DNA of 64,000 bases from Citrus sinensis. Taxonomy: Eukaryota; Streptophyta; Magnoliopsida; Sapindales; Rutaceae. The translations under genes and the position numbers were made by a program. Shown in pieces: positions 32,960 through 44,025 of this stretch. Position 1 is the first letter of the stretch; each line of letters starts with the position of its first letter. Under the pieces are notes generated by a model. It saw nothing but the letters and a program-made list of their open reading frames with translations, had not been told where the DNA came from and did not search any database. The stretch is from contig NC_068559.1 in the NCBI RefSeq assembly GCF_022201045.2, positions 29,085,501-29,149,500 of the forward strand, given 5' to 3'.

Positions 32960-33870
32960 TTTGGTGTGGTCATTTAATTGAGTGAAATGAAGTTTATTCG
33001 ATATGTTCGTTTATGTGTAATATTCAGTCTTTTTAATCTGCCATTATAAATAATCTTCAATTATAAAATTTGAACAAGATTTTGTTGTTACATTTTTTAA
33101 AAATTATTATGTTTCTGCTTTTCGTGTTAGAAGATGATCTTCATTTTATCACAACAAATTAAGATATGAGCAGTGAAGCAATCAGGTCAGTGTTGGTGCG
33201 GTAACCTTTACCACCCGATGGCTGAGTGAGTGGTTCGATGAAACTACAGCAAATATGATAGTATCTTGCTCTTGTTTCATTGCTTCTTGTTACTACATTA
33301 TATGAGAGAGGAGGTATGACACTGGTTCAGTAGGAGCAGAGTTACTAGCAACTGACAAAAGTTTAATTAGAACAATTTAGGTTGAGAACTTGTGAATTGA
33401 TGTGAGGAGCAAACAAATTATCTCCCAAAATCCAAGAAATCAAGTATTGACTCTTTTCGTTTTCCAGGAATCAATGCATTTACCTCAACCAATTGAAGGA
33501 AAAATTTACTCCAAGATTGACTAATATGTGAATGAATCCAGAGTAAATTTTAGAGTAGGCCATTTTGAATTTGGTATATACCAAAAGCTGTTGCATCGAT
33601 GGAGCATTGCTAATACAACGAATTACAATTTTAAGTAAGAAAATAAAACCTTATTTCCGAGTCAGTGACAAACCACAATGAGATGCATGACATCATACAA
33701 GGTAGTAGCAACAAAACATGAGATGTTCTCCATATTCAATTCAACCAACATCAATCTGAGATGCATAGATAGCAAGAAATATATGCAAGATGCTACACTA
33801 GTAAGAAAACATGTCATCGTTTCTTCTTCAGATGAATTTTACAATCTGGCGTCCACATTCAACTCAAACA
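32960..33870. other. Intergenic region, no gene seen
   Basis: This holds the 3' UTR of the PsbP-family gene and probably the 3' UTR of the minus-strand gene at 33875. A tRNA-like phrase near 33200-33240 (GATGGCTGAGTGAGTGGTTC) does not fold into a full cloverleaf. Confidence 0.5.
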
Positions 33871-33874
33871 CTGA

Positions 33875-34406
33875 CTAGTACAATGTGAAGCCATCATCGT
33901 AAGAAACATGCCACCCTGTCCGACAAGGCGGGGCATTTTTATCATACTCAGCACAGCAGCTCCATCTTTTCTTCCAGTTAGCACTTCCAGTGTTTGGCCT
34001 ATCATCCTTTTCATTCCACTTATAAACGATCACCCCAGAGTGATCGCTCCACTCCCCATCAATCCCTTGGTGTGGTGGCGCCAGGGCAAACAACCCTTTC
34101 TCCCCTGCAGTTAAACACTAATTAGTAAAGTACCGAAAGAAAATATCGAAAAGAAAGAATCTCAATTGGCAAGTTGGTGCCAAATGCTAAAGCTATATTA
34201 GAGGTAAGAAATATGGTACCAGTTGTGTGGCCGTGGAAGGAGCATGCAGTTGGGGAATTATCTTTGTCAAGATAAAGAGTGTTGCATCTCAAGCATCGTT
34301 TTTTCGTTTGTATTTGACATCTAATACTCGTGAAACACTTGAATTTTACTTCGTTTGATTGTTTGAAAAGAACAAGATTGGAGTAATGATTGTACGCTAA
34401 AGCCAT
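33875..34406 (-). CDS. Small Cys/His-rich protein with a CHORD-like zinc-binding pattern
   Basis: Two exons, 34406-34220 and 34104-33875, join in frame to a 138-aa protein. The ATG at 34404-34406 gives MALAYNHYS. The first exon holds KRCLRCNTLYLDKDNSPTAC with a following FHGH (CxxC, then Cys and His). The second has WSCCAEYDKNAPPCRTGWH. The order CxxC ... C-x2-HxH ... W-x-CC ... C-x3-H resembles the CHORD/CHORD-like zinc-binding layout, where two zinc ions are bound by Cys and His pairs. It ends shortly after the last His (VSYDDGFTLY). I do not recognise a named gene. The first 45 residues are basic and hydrophobic and might be a targeting sequence, but this is unsure. The intron at 34219-34105 has normal borders. 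Confidence 0.7.
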
Positions 34407-34429
34407 CAATACTTGATGATGTACGTGTT

Positions 34430-35950
34430 CAATTCAATTCAAGGACGAAATGAGGCAGCTTCTCTTGTTTTTGATTCAGAGGAAGCGATGAAGTCCACGT
34501 GGAACATTATGATTGAGTAACGAATACTGATGAGGCTTATGGGCCGGGCTTTTCTAAGCCCAAAATCGAAAGCATCTTCCTAAATGCAGAATACTTGCAA
34601 AGAGAGATGAGGCTTCGCTTAATTTTGAGGGGGACGGGGTTTGGTTTCTAGTAATTTAGGTTTGTTTTCCCCTAATATAACCCGATCGGGTTTACTGTTC
34701 GGTTCGGTTTTAAAGGCTTGTCCTTTTTATTTCTTCCGTTCTTGCTTCTCTTGGCTTTCTTTCTTCTGGGTTTGTTTCTTTTTCTTTTGATTCCTGATTC
34801 TTAGTTTGCTGTAGAATATTTTGGGTGTGTAAAATTTGTATCTTTGTTGGTTGAGAGTCTTCTTATTGTAGCATTTTGGGCTTAAGACATATGGTTGACT
34901 TGATCTTGCCGGTAAAAAAGAAAAATTTATGAGGTTTTTTTATTTTATACTTATGTAATTCTTGTGATGGTAGTGTTTTTAGCTAATCAGTTGTTTTTTT
35001 TTTTTTGCCTTCTTTTTGAGATTTGGCTTTCTAAATTTTGCATATTCATGTTGCTCTCAAATTTGAGTTTAAGATTGAGGATTATGAATAAAATATAATT
35101 GAAAATCTCATATTTTGACATATACTTTGCAAGGTTGTTGAATTGAATATATTTGTATTCATTTTTATAGTGTGATTAAAGCTGTTTTAGGTGTTATATT
35201 CTGTATTTATGTAAAATGAATACAATTCGACCTCTTACGATCTAAACCGGAATTGAAATCGAAAATCCGAACCTGAAGCCGAACCGAATTTCAAATCGAA
35301 TCGATCCCAAACCGAATTTAAAACGGAACCGTACAGAACCATAGTAGCTTTTCAAACCGTTTGGGTTGAATTATCAAACCCGAACGGATTGTAAACCGAA
35401 CCGAAATCCGTAAAAAGCGAACCGAAAACCAAAACGCCCACCCCTGTAAATGCCACAGCCCATCATCTTATATTAATTTTATTTTTGAGATTTGGCAGAC
35501 AGAGGTACAGAGATATGGAGTCGAGCTAACACTCACCACTTTGTCTCAGATTTTTCCTTTTGCTTTCTTTCGCTCTTGGCTGAATAATCCAGAAGTAATG
35601 GCACCGATTTCTTCAGCTTGTAAGAGCTCTCTCTTTCTACCTGTTTACCCGTGTCCAAATTTTACGATTGATAATTCTTTGTATACTTATTTATTATCTC
35701 TTTATTTCTAACAATGGACTTTAATTATCTAATTAACTACGGCTAATTTATTCTAATCACAATCCTGTTTTTGTTTCTCGAGAAATTTCGGGGAGAAAAC
35801 AATAAAGTTTTGGATCTATTACCCTACGTTGCATAATATTGTAAATAACGGATAATTTAATTTAATTTAATCTAGTGTGCTGGCTTTTGTGGATAGGAGA
35901 GTGATTGATGATCGAATAATTAGTTGATTCTATGAGATGATCATGAGGTG
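34430..35950. other. Upstream region of GPI1 with transposon-like (CCGAAC)n debris
   Basis: 34670-34720 has ACCCGATCGGGTTTACTGTT and TTCGGTTCGGTTTT. 35220-35445 holds many CCGAAC / ACCGAA units ending in CGCCCACCCCTG. Both look like subterminal parts of a hAT-like element of the TAGGGGTGGGC type, but I cannot find a matching left terminus. A candidate 5' UTR exon with a short upstream ATG (35598) and a GTAAGAG donor (35620) lies before the GPI1 start. Confidence 0.45.
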
Positions 35951-35954
35951 AAAA

Positions 35955-38900
35955 ATGAGAAAACAATGTAGAATTTGGTGGCCGAAGCACCTGTCATCAA
36001 CTGAGCCTTCTTCATCGTACACTTTCTTGTTTGGCTGGTTCGTCTCTTGCGCATCGGCATCTCTCGACATTGTTGTGGCATTCGCTTGTGATGAATCCTC
36101 TTTCTCTGGCTGCCAATACAGTCTTAAGGTATAAAGAATAATTGTTTTAATCTTTTTTGGCAATTAGAAGTTTGTAAAGAACATCTAATTCTCCAAGCAC
36201 CAAGTATTTTAGTTGCATTTCTTTTAATTGTGTAACTCTCACAGTACATATCAAGTTTAGATGATTTTGACAGTGGTTTGTTCAACAACATTGGACAATG
36301 TTGTAACGTTATATTATGAAGCATTGATGAGTATACAATGTTCACTTTGAAACTTGTAGAACTCTGATATTATGATACATTGGTGAGTATACTATGTTCA
36401 GTTAGAGCTAGGAGAAATGGTATCATAGAGATTTAATTGGATTAGAGCTATTGATGTTTTCAGATTATTTTCTTATATTCCTGTTTCTCACTGTATTACT
36501 TTCATATTGTTTTCTTAGTAACACGTTATTGAGTTTGGGGAGATGTTGTGATGAGGTTTGATTACGCTAAACTCTTTTGATGGATATTGGTCTGTCCGGA
36601 GGGGTAATGAAGCTGCAATGGAGGTTGCTCTGATTTTTTGTGTGTTAAAGGCTTTATGGAGTTAATGAAGCATATTTTCGTGCATTTGAAGTGGATATAT
36701 GAAGGATTTTAGTTCTAGATTATATCTTACAGTGTGCACTATTTCTTGTTATCAGGAAATCCTCTGCGATACAAACAGGAGCATGTCTATAACTTTACAG
36801 GATAAGTCAATGTTTTCTTTGCTTGGTCAGTGTGCCGCATGTCCCAGCGATAATGATCAGTTGTTCGGGATTGGAGTGGGAGATAATGATAAAAAAAAGT
36901 ATTCTACTTGTCATATTGCTTGTGCACTAAACAGTGAGGGTATGCTAAGAAAGAGAAATAGAAGATACTATTGTGGGTGCCACAAACTTGATGGCTTACT
37001 AGAGAAACATACGCAAGCTGCTACTGGAAGCAATCACTGGATTGAGATGGCATATGATCCTTATGAAATTCATGGTAGAAATATTCACTGTATTCCCAAA
37101 TTGCATCACATTCACTGGAACGGGCGATTGGTGTCTCAGTGCGATGTCCACGTATGTAAGTCATGATTACCCTTTTTTTTTTTCAATTTTTAAAGATAAG
37201 TCATGATTACTTTACTGCTTGATATATGTTTAAGTTGTTTTTTTCAGTTGTGGTAAATCTCCTTTCTGTTTGAAAATTTTAGGTGATACTTTATGAAACT
37301 CCCACATATGGTGCACGCCATTTCTCCTTGAGTTGTTGGAATTCTTTCAAAAAGGTGAAAATTCCTCTCAAGGAACCCAAGTGGATTGATGAACTTCACC
37401 AGAAGCAACCTCTCAATGACTTGGTAAAGTAGTTTGCAAGATTGCCCTTTGTGCTATATACCATGTTTCAAAAATTCTTTAGTGACTGAAAATTTGTATT
37501 TTTGTCTTCCTCAATTCAGGATGCAGTGATTCTAGCAATGAATAGTGCCACTGCTTCCAAAATGGTCTTTGAGAGACATGTTGGCTCCAGCAGGCCTTTC
37601 ACTAAGTTTTCTATTATTTGCATGTATTTCTCTAGTCTTTGGTGATTACACTATCCTAGTTTCCTGTGCACTTTCTAATGGCATGTGTTGTTTTTAGGCT
37701 TATTGCTCTGGTGTGGCAGTTATTGGCTGTGTCTATGGCTTCGTTGTCCACTATATTCTATATTTTTCTTCAGTTTCTTCATAGCCTTCTGGGTTTTGGA
37801 TCACAATCGTGGATATACACTACATCAAAAAGTTTATTCAACACTGCTTGGATAAATATCCAAATTCGTTGTGGTCAGATCTTGTTTTGGCCTATCCTTC
37901 TTCAGGACAATGACTCCAGGTGACAAGAGGCTCTCGGTAACATATATTGGAGTTTTTTTATTTATGAGGTTTTCCTTTGTGGTAGAAAATGAAATTATAT
38001 ACTTTGATTATTTAATTTAGAATCATTTAAAATGTTGTTTATTTCTCTATTCTCTCATTTACAAAAGGAGCTTGTAATTCCTACCAAGAAAAAGAAAAAA
38101 ATAAAATTTATTTCTCTGTTTTTCTTATTCGGAAAGCTCATGGTTAACCAGTTGAATTGTTAGCCTATTTGGTCCAACCTAGATGGACTGGATACCATGA
38201 TCTTAAGTGTATTACATTTGATCTATTGTTGTCTTCATTTTCTGGAACAGGCCCTTTTATTTCTTGTAGCATAATTTATTTTATTTTATTTTTTATTTTT
38301 TGTAAGGTCTCAGTCATGTGTTGAATATGCTGAGAAAGCTGCATTACGTAAGCACTCCATGTGGTCAAGCTTAGCTGTCGATTTGCTTTTGGGAAACTTG
38401 ATTGGTTTCTCACTGTTGTTTAATGCGGAATCAGTCTGCTTATGGGTTTCGGACTTTGCCAATGATACTACAAATGAGCTGTTGCGTACAGGTTGTGTAT
38501 GGTTGATGGGAGTGCCAGCAGGTTTCAAGTTGAATACCGAGTTGGCTGGAGTTCTTGGCATGATTTCCCTTAATGCCATCCAAATATGGTCTACACTCTG
38601 GTTCTTTGTTGATTCCCTCTTGGTTTATTTGGTGAAAGGACTTGCTATATTAGGAATTCTTTTTGGGATGACTGTACCTGCTGCCTTGGTTAGAGACATG
38701 ATTGTGGTAGTGACGTTGCATGTTTCAACCCTCCATTGGATGATATCACTTTTGTACTCTCAGCAGATACAGGCATTAGCAGCTTTGTGGCGCTTGTTCA
38801 GGTTAGCCTGAACTAAAACTTTTTCTGATTAAAATCATTAAGATTCTCACTTGCAAGTTGCAATTACAGATGAAACCTACTATTAAGACTAGGCCCTTCT

Positions 38901-39995
38901 TTTTACATGATCTAATGAGTGCTTCATATCTATTGATCACATAAATTGTTATTATGTACTTTGAAGTAGTATTATTTCTGAAAGAGGTTGGCTGGTGACT
39001 GTTTGTTTTTGTGGGACGGGCATATTTCAACTTTACTGCATTATAGGTTGCAATTACAAATGAAACCTACTCGTATGACTAGGCCCTTCTTTTACATAAT
39101 TAATGGGTGCTTGATATTTTTTTTTTTTTTGGTAGAAAACAGGAAAATGTCTTGAGATTTAGTTGTCTCTGTGATTTTGATGTTTCTTTGCTTCAAGTTC
39201 TTCATACAGTTGCTGAATTATTTTGGCAGGGGTCGTAAGTGTAATCCTCTTCGACAAAGACTAGATAGCTATGAGTACACTGTGAAGCAACATATTGTCG
39301 GATCTCTTCTCTTTACGCCACTGCTACTTCTGTTACCAACAACTTCTGTTTTCTATATTTTCTTCACCATGATGAACACAAGCATCAGCCTTATCTGCAT
39401 GCTGATCGAAGTCATTATATCTATTATCCATGCCACACCTTATATTAAAATTGTACTCTGGTTGGTGAGACGAAGAAGATTTCCAGCTGGGATATGGTTT
39501 GAGATTGTAACTTGTCATAGCAATAGCGTTAATTCTCCAGAGATTGTTAGCCTTGATAAAATCATTTCACCTTCTAAAAATTCACTGCACCAAGAGAATA
39601 TAAGTGGAAGATCTCATGCTCTGGTTTCAATTCTTCAGAGCAACTTTTTTACTATAGGTGAGGGGCCTTGTGCAAATTTCCTATTTCTTCCAAGGACACA
39701 CTGGACTAAAATGTAGAAGTGTTTGATTATGCTTGTTGCATAAGAAGGATTGGCTGTTCTGGTTTTTTATTTACTGGATTGTATTTCTTTTTGACTTTGC
39801 GCTAACACGAATACGAAAATATCCTGCAGGACAAATAGTCATACCTCACTACAGAAAGGTTTTTACTAGGGTTTCAAGATCATATTTTGCCACATCAGCT
39901 TATGGAGTTCTTACTGGGAAAAGGTGAGTTGTCTTCCCTATCCAAGCTTTATGTTTTACTGATTCGTGTGCAGGTGTGGATCTTTCAAACTGTGA
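35955..39995 (+). CDS. GPI1: GPI-GlcNAc transferase subunit GPI1/PIG-Q
   Basis: Nine exons give 691 aa in frame: 35955-36128, 36756-37151, 37283-37423, 37520-37623, 37698-37919, 38307-38801, 39230-39657, 39830-39923 and 39974-39995. The protein is a subunit of the ER-membrane complex that moves GlcNAc from UDP-GlcNAc to phosphatidylinositol, the first step of GPI-anchor synthesis. The N-terminal half is soluble (MRKQCRIWWPKHL start). The C-terminal half matches the Gpi1 domain: many membrane segments, RSQSCVEYAEKAALRKHSMW, the loop RGRKCNPLRQRLDSYEYTVK, and FPAGIWFEI. The last exon codes only CGSFKL and is assigned by its acceptor and the immediate stop, so the final seven residues are less sure. 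Intron 6 contains a local duplication. Reading frames and junctions are otherwise intact. Confidence 0.92.
38857..39118. repeat. Duplicated block of about 72 bp within GPI1 intron 6
   Basis: GTTGCAATTACAGATGAAAC at 38857-38929 recurs as GTTGCAATTACAAATGAAAC at 39047-39118. Both copies continue through ACTAGGCCCTTCTTTT and GGTGCTT/GAGTGCTT with few differences. They are 118 bp apart and in direct orientation. Confidence 0.85.
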
Positions 39996-40489
39996 TTTTC
40001 AACTGAATCTATCTCTTTTCTTGTGTGTTTCTTTTCCTCAAATCTCAGAATTTCGTTTACTTTGGGGACCAAGCTTCCTTCAACAATGCCTTGGATGTTC
40101 ATCCCATACAAAGAGTACTGGTGTCTTTGCCGTAATTCAATACTTGCATGCATGCTGGAATGTGACTGTCATTTGTTTCAATGATACATAAAACACATTG
40201 ATTGCCTAAACTTATTGGTTTCTCAATCCTCTTGTGTCACTCCTAGCCCCCTCTTGATAAGATCGAGAAATTTTGGCTACTTACCATTTAGTTTTAGAGG
40301 GTTCCGGCCATTCCATGCCTAACAATATTGGTTCTTTACCAAGGCTGATTGCACATTTTGTAGGAAATGTCAGTGTGATAATAGTTAGATGTGTGCATAA
40401 CTGATTTTTCTTTGGATTTTGGCATATTATTTATTATTATTATTATTATTATTTTAACATGATGGTTGGTTTTTTTTTATTGTGATTAA

Positions 40490-40750
40490 GGTTTTGTTTG
40501 GGATTAAAGTTGAACAGATATAGTTTAAAAGTTACAGCAATAAAGTATTTAGTAAACATTAGTTGCTGTAACTTAAAAGTTAAGTTGATTTGATTTTATA
40601 CTTGTTAGGTGAAAAATCTATTATATATTACTAATTTTATTAAAATTATTACTTAAAAATTGTATTTACTATAAATTAATAATTTTTATTTTATAGTTAT
40701 AATTATTTTTTTTCACAATTGCTGTAGCTTCCTCCATACCAAACAGGGCC
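40490..40750. mobile_element. Tourist-like (PIF/Harbinger) MITE, 261 bp
   Basis: The left end GGTTTTGTTTGG and the reverse complement of the right end GGCCCTGTTTGG form the terminal repeat, with a second inverted match inside (GTTACAGCAAT / GCTACAGCAATTG). The element is bounded by TAA at 40487-40489 and TAA at 40751-40753, the 3-bp target duplication of this superfamily. It has no coding capacity. Confidence 0.75.
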
Positions 40751-42883
40751 TAACTACTAGTTTGTTTACACAAAGTTTTCCAATCACCGAGCTTGAAGAT
40801 AAAAACAATCATAATAAGAAGTGGCCAGTTTATTATCTTCAAAACATTTTTTAATTATAAATAAAATAACTTTTTTTTTCTTTTCCTGCTGTATGACATA
40901 CCAAAATTTATCTTGGTAAATTCGGTGGTTGGAAATTGTACCCTAAACTTTAATAAATCTATCGTTACTTTAAAATAAACATAAGATTAACAAAATGAAG
41001 ACTAGGAGGGAAAGACTGGTCAATGCACGGCTTCCTTCCTTTCTTCATCACGTCACCTCGGGCAAAAATGTAGGTTGGTTAATGAATCCAAAAGTATTGA
41101 ATACTCCATTAATATTTCAGTATGACAGAATTACTATCGCCTTCACATTTTAAAATGTGTATTTGAAGCTAAACTGAACAGTGGCAAAGCTTTTACATAT
41201 TTTAAAATTTAAACCTGGCTGTGCCTTTTTGACCTGATTTTTTTTCTTTTTTTTTTTGAATTTCTAGATACAACCCCATATGCGTAGAACTGATTAACTT
41301 CATGATTAGTTGTGGATTCTTTTTCTACTGTATTCTTCAACTTGTCAAGTGCATCTCTTCTTTAAATTTCATCCGTTGATTTTCTGAAAGTTGCGACCTC
41401 TCAAACACAAATCTACCACCTGCTAACTAAGTGCCAAAGATCAAATAAATCTAATTACTTCGGAATCAATTAAAAAATTGACTTGGTTCACGTGTTGGAG
41501 GGGGTGCCATGAAGAGAGAGAGAGAATCAGATGAAGTTTTACTACTGGCGGCAGGGTAGATACTGTTAATTATTCTTTTATTATTTTTTTAAATATTTTT
41601 CAGTAGTCCTTCCTAGTTCCTATAACAAGTTAACGACATAGAATACGTCTTCGTTTAAATTTAGTCGAATAAATAAATCTATCCTTGCGATCTTTATTAA
41701 TAAACAAAACCCTCTAAGAGCTTATTGTTATTTGATTTCTGTTTAAAGCTGTTGATGAATATACGCTAATTAATATTAGTGTTAAATTATCGTGAGACTG
41801 TATTTGTTTATGTACATATACAATGGTTAACTTTAACCGTTAGACTGATTGTGATTTAAGGGTTGAGATTTTGTTTAAAATTTTGTATATAGACATGGGA
41901 TGGGATAGGGGAACCCTCTTTTTAACATTAATTTTTATACAAAATTTTAGGGGCAGTTTGGTAAGCAGCAGCTTTTGAAATAATTATTATTAATTATGCT
42001 GTAAAAATAATTAACTTTGAAAATGATCAGTTAAATGTTTCGTAAAATTTACTTTAAAACTATTGTAAGTTTTAAAAATAATCATATGTGTTTAATAAAT
42101 ATTATTGTTAAATTATGGTAAGAATATAGATAATTGAACTAAACTTAATAAAATTTATTTACACATTTATAAATATATATATAAATATTTTTAATTGTGT
42201 ATATGTAATAATGATAACTAAAATAAATAGTTTATATTATCAATTATATATATATTTTAAACTTTTTATCTCAATATAATAATAATAAGAATATGTTTAA
42301 AGTTAATGAGGATAAGGTTGGATTTCTATAATATATGTGATGATAGAGTACTGGTTTAAGATCTTAAACCTTTTTAAAATTTAGAAATGCTATTAAGTAA
42401 TATGGTTTAATAGTATAAATACCATTATACTATTAACTATATGGCTTAATAGCCTTTTCAGACTTTAACAAATTCAAGATTTTGGATCGAAATATTTCTA
42501 CATTATGATATATATGGAATTGTGTTAAATATAAGAGAGATTAAAAGATATTGAACACCAAAATTAACTTTTGGCTTTTCAAAATCATTTTTAAACTTTC
42601 TAAAAACAATTCAAAACAGACCCATAGTCATCAAATCATAATCAATCTAATGGTTAAAATTAATTGATTATATGAATTTCTTTTAAAGTTTAAATATTAT
42701 TAATTCCTTTCATCACATTTCACTCTTTACTGCATGATCTTCTTCTTCCAAAATGATTTGTATAATAGTAACAATTTTTTTTTTAAATAATCCTGGATGA
42801 TCTAATATTCCAATTTCAAGCCCCAAGACAAAATTATATTGCCTTACAAATATACCCGTATAGTCATACAAAACTATGCATTA

Positions 42884-42905
42884 ATCTCTCTCTCTCTCTC
42901 TCTCT
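42884..42905. repeat. (CT)n microsatellite
   Basis: A CT dinucleotide run of about eleven units, followed by TTGAGGGGGG. Confidence 0.9.
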
Positions 42906-44025
42906 TGAGGGGGGTGTTAATAATAAGAACTACTTAACATAATAATAACTCCACAAACAAGTGTACATGACTGCAAACTTTTTATGGCTAAGATTTTTTT
43001 AATAAGAAATAAAAAGAAAATTATACAGTATATCTAAGCTTTTCTTCACCTTTTAATGTGAATAACACTTCTTTTTCCTTCCATATTCTTTAATTTATAA
43101 TACAACACTATTTTTTTTAAGAGCATAATTGGATTTAAGAAGGTAACGCTTGAACTTATTATTTCTCCATGTAGAAACCATCGAGAGAAGAATATATAGA
43201 AAAGAAAGAAATAAGAAAAGTATCAAAATAGGCAAAAATAAGAGAGAGAAAGATAATAGAAGTAAATGTAAATTTTGGTGGGGCCAAATTTTATTAGTTT
43301 TTCTTTAAAAAAGAAATCCACGTCCATAATAATTTTAACCACTGGATTTATTATGATTGAAGATTTGTTTGAAAAAAAGAGCTCCTGATCCTCTCTCTAT
43401 ACACACACACAGAGGCGAACCCAGTTTCTCCTCTTAGGTCATTTTTTTCTCTGTGAGCCTGAAGTCTCTTATGAAAGAGTTAAATAAACTATTTTTGGAC
43501 ATATTTTCCATATAATAAAATACGTATAGTCTAGTGATAAGAGTATTGCATAAGTGTTTAGGTCCGTCACCCATATATATGGTGGGAGGTTTTGATGGGG
43601 GGGGGAGTTGTTGAGAAGCTCACTCTAATATGCCATCTAGAGGTTACAAACCCATAGAAAATTTTATCATCCCACTAATAATTAATTAATAATTGGTTAA
43701 TTCGTAACTCTCACAACAAATATTTGGGGGAAAAAAAGAACACTTTTTTACAACTCGATTGCCAGTAACTACATAAAATTAAGCACTTTACTAAAAAGCA
43801 GTAATTACTTGAAATCATCGTACGTACTTAGTACTTGTCCAAACGGACAATCCTTAATTAAACTTCACACTTCACTCGCTACTTCATCCTCAAATTTACA
43901 CTAGGCTTTACATGACGATGGGAACAAATTAATCAGCCTTGAGTGCAAAAGATGCACAAGATAGAAAAAATTGGTGGCATAATTCCTTTAATTAAATCCA
44001 TTAATTGCATGTGTGAGTGTGTGTA

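Larger units (their letters stand above)
40000..43940. other. Gene-poor region with MITEs and microsatellites
   Basis: No coding sequence. It contains a Tourist-like MITE (40490-40750), a TTA run (about 40427-40456), a possible further element (41950-42625), a CT microsatellite (42884-42905) and a weak SINE-like block near 43525-43600. Very AT-rich. Confidence 0.6.

Noticed and set aside
33195-33245. tRNA-like phrase with box A and GGTTCGATGA
   Set aside because: No acceptor stem or anticodon arm can be formed, so it is not a tRNA gene.
41950-42625. Possible MITE with ends GGGGCAGTTTGG and ACAGACCCAT
   Set aside because: The inverted match is short and imperfect, and no convincing target duplication was seen.
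43525-43610. SINE-like phrase (TAGTCTAGTGATAAGAGTAT) with a degenerate body
   Set aside because: No clear box B, tail or target duplication was found.
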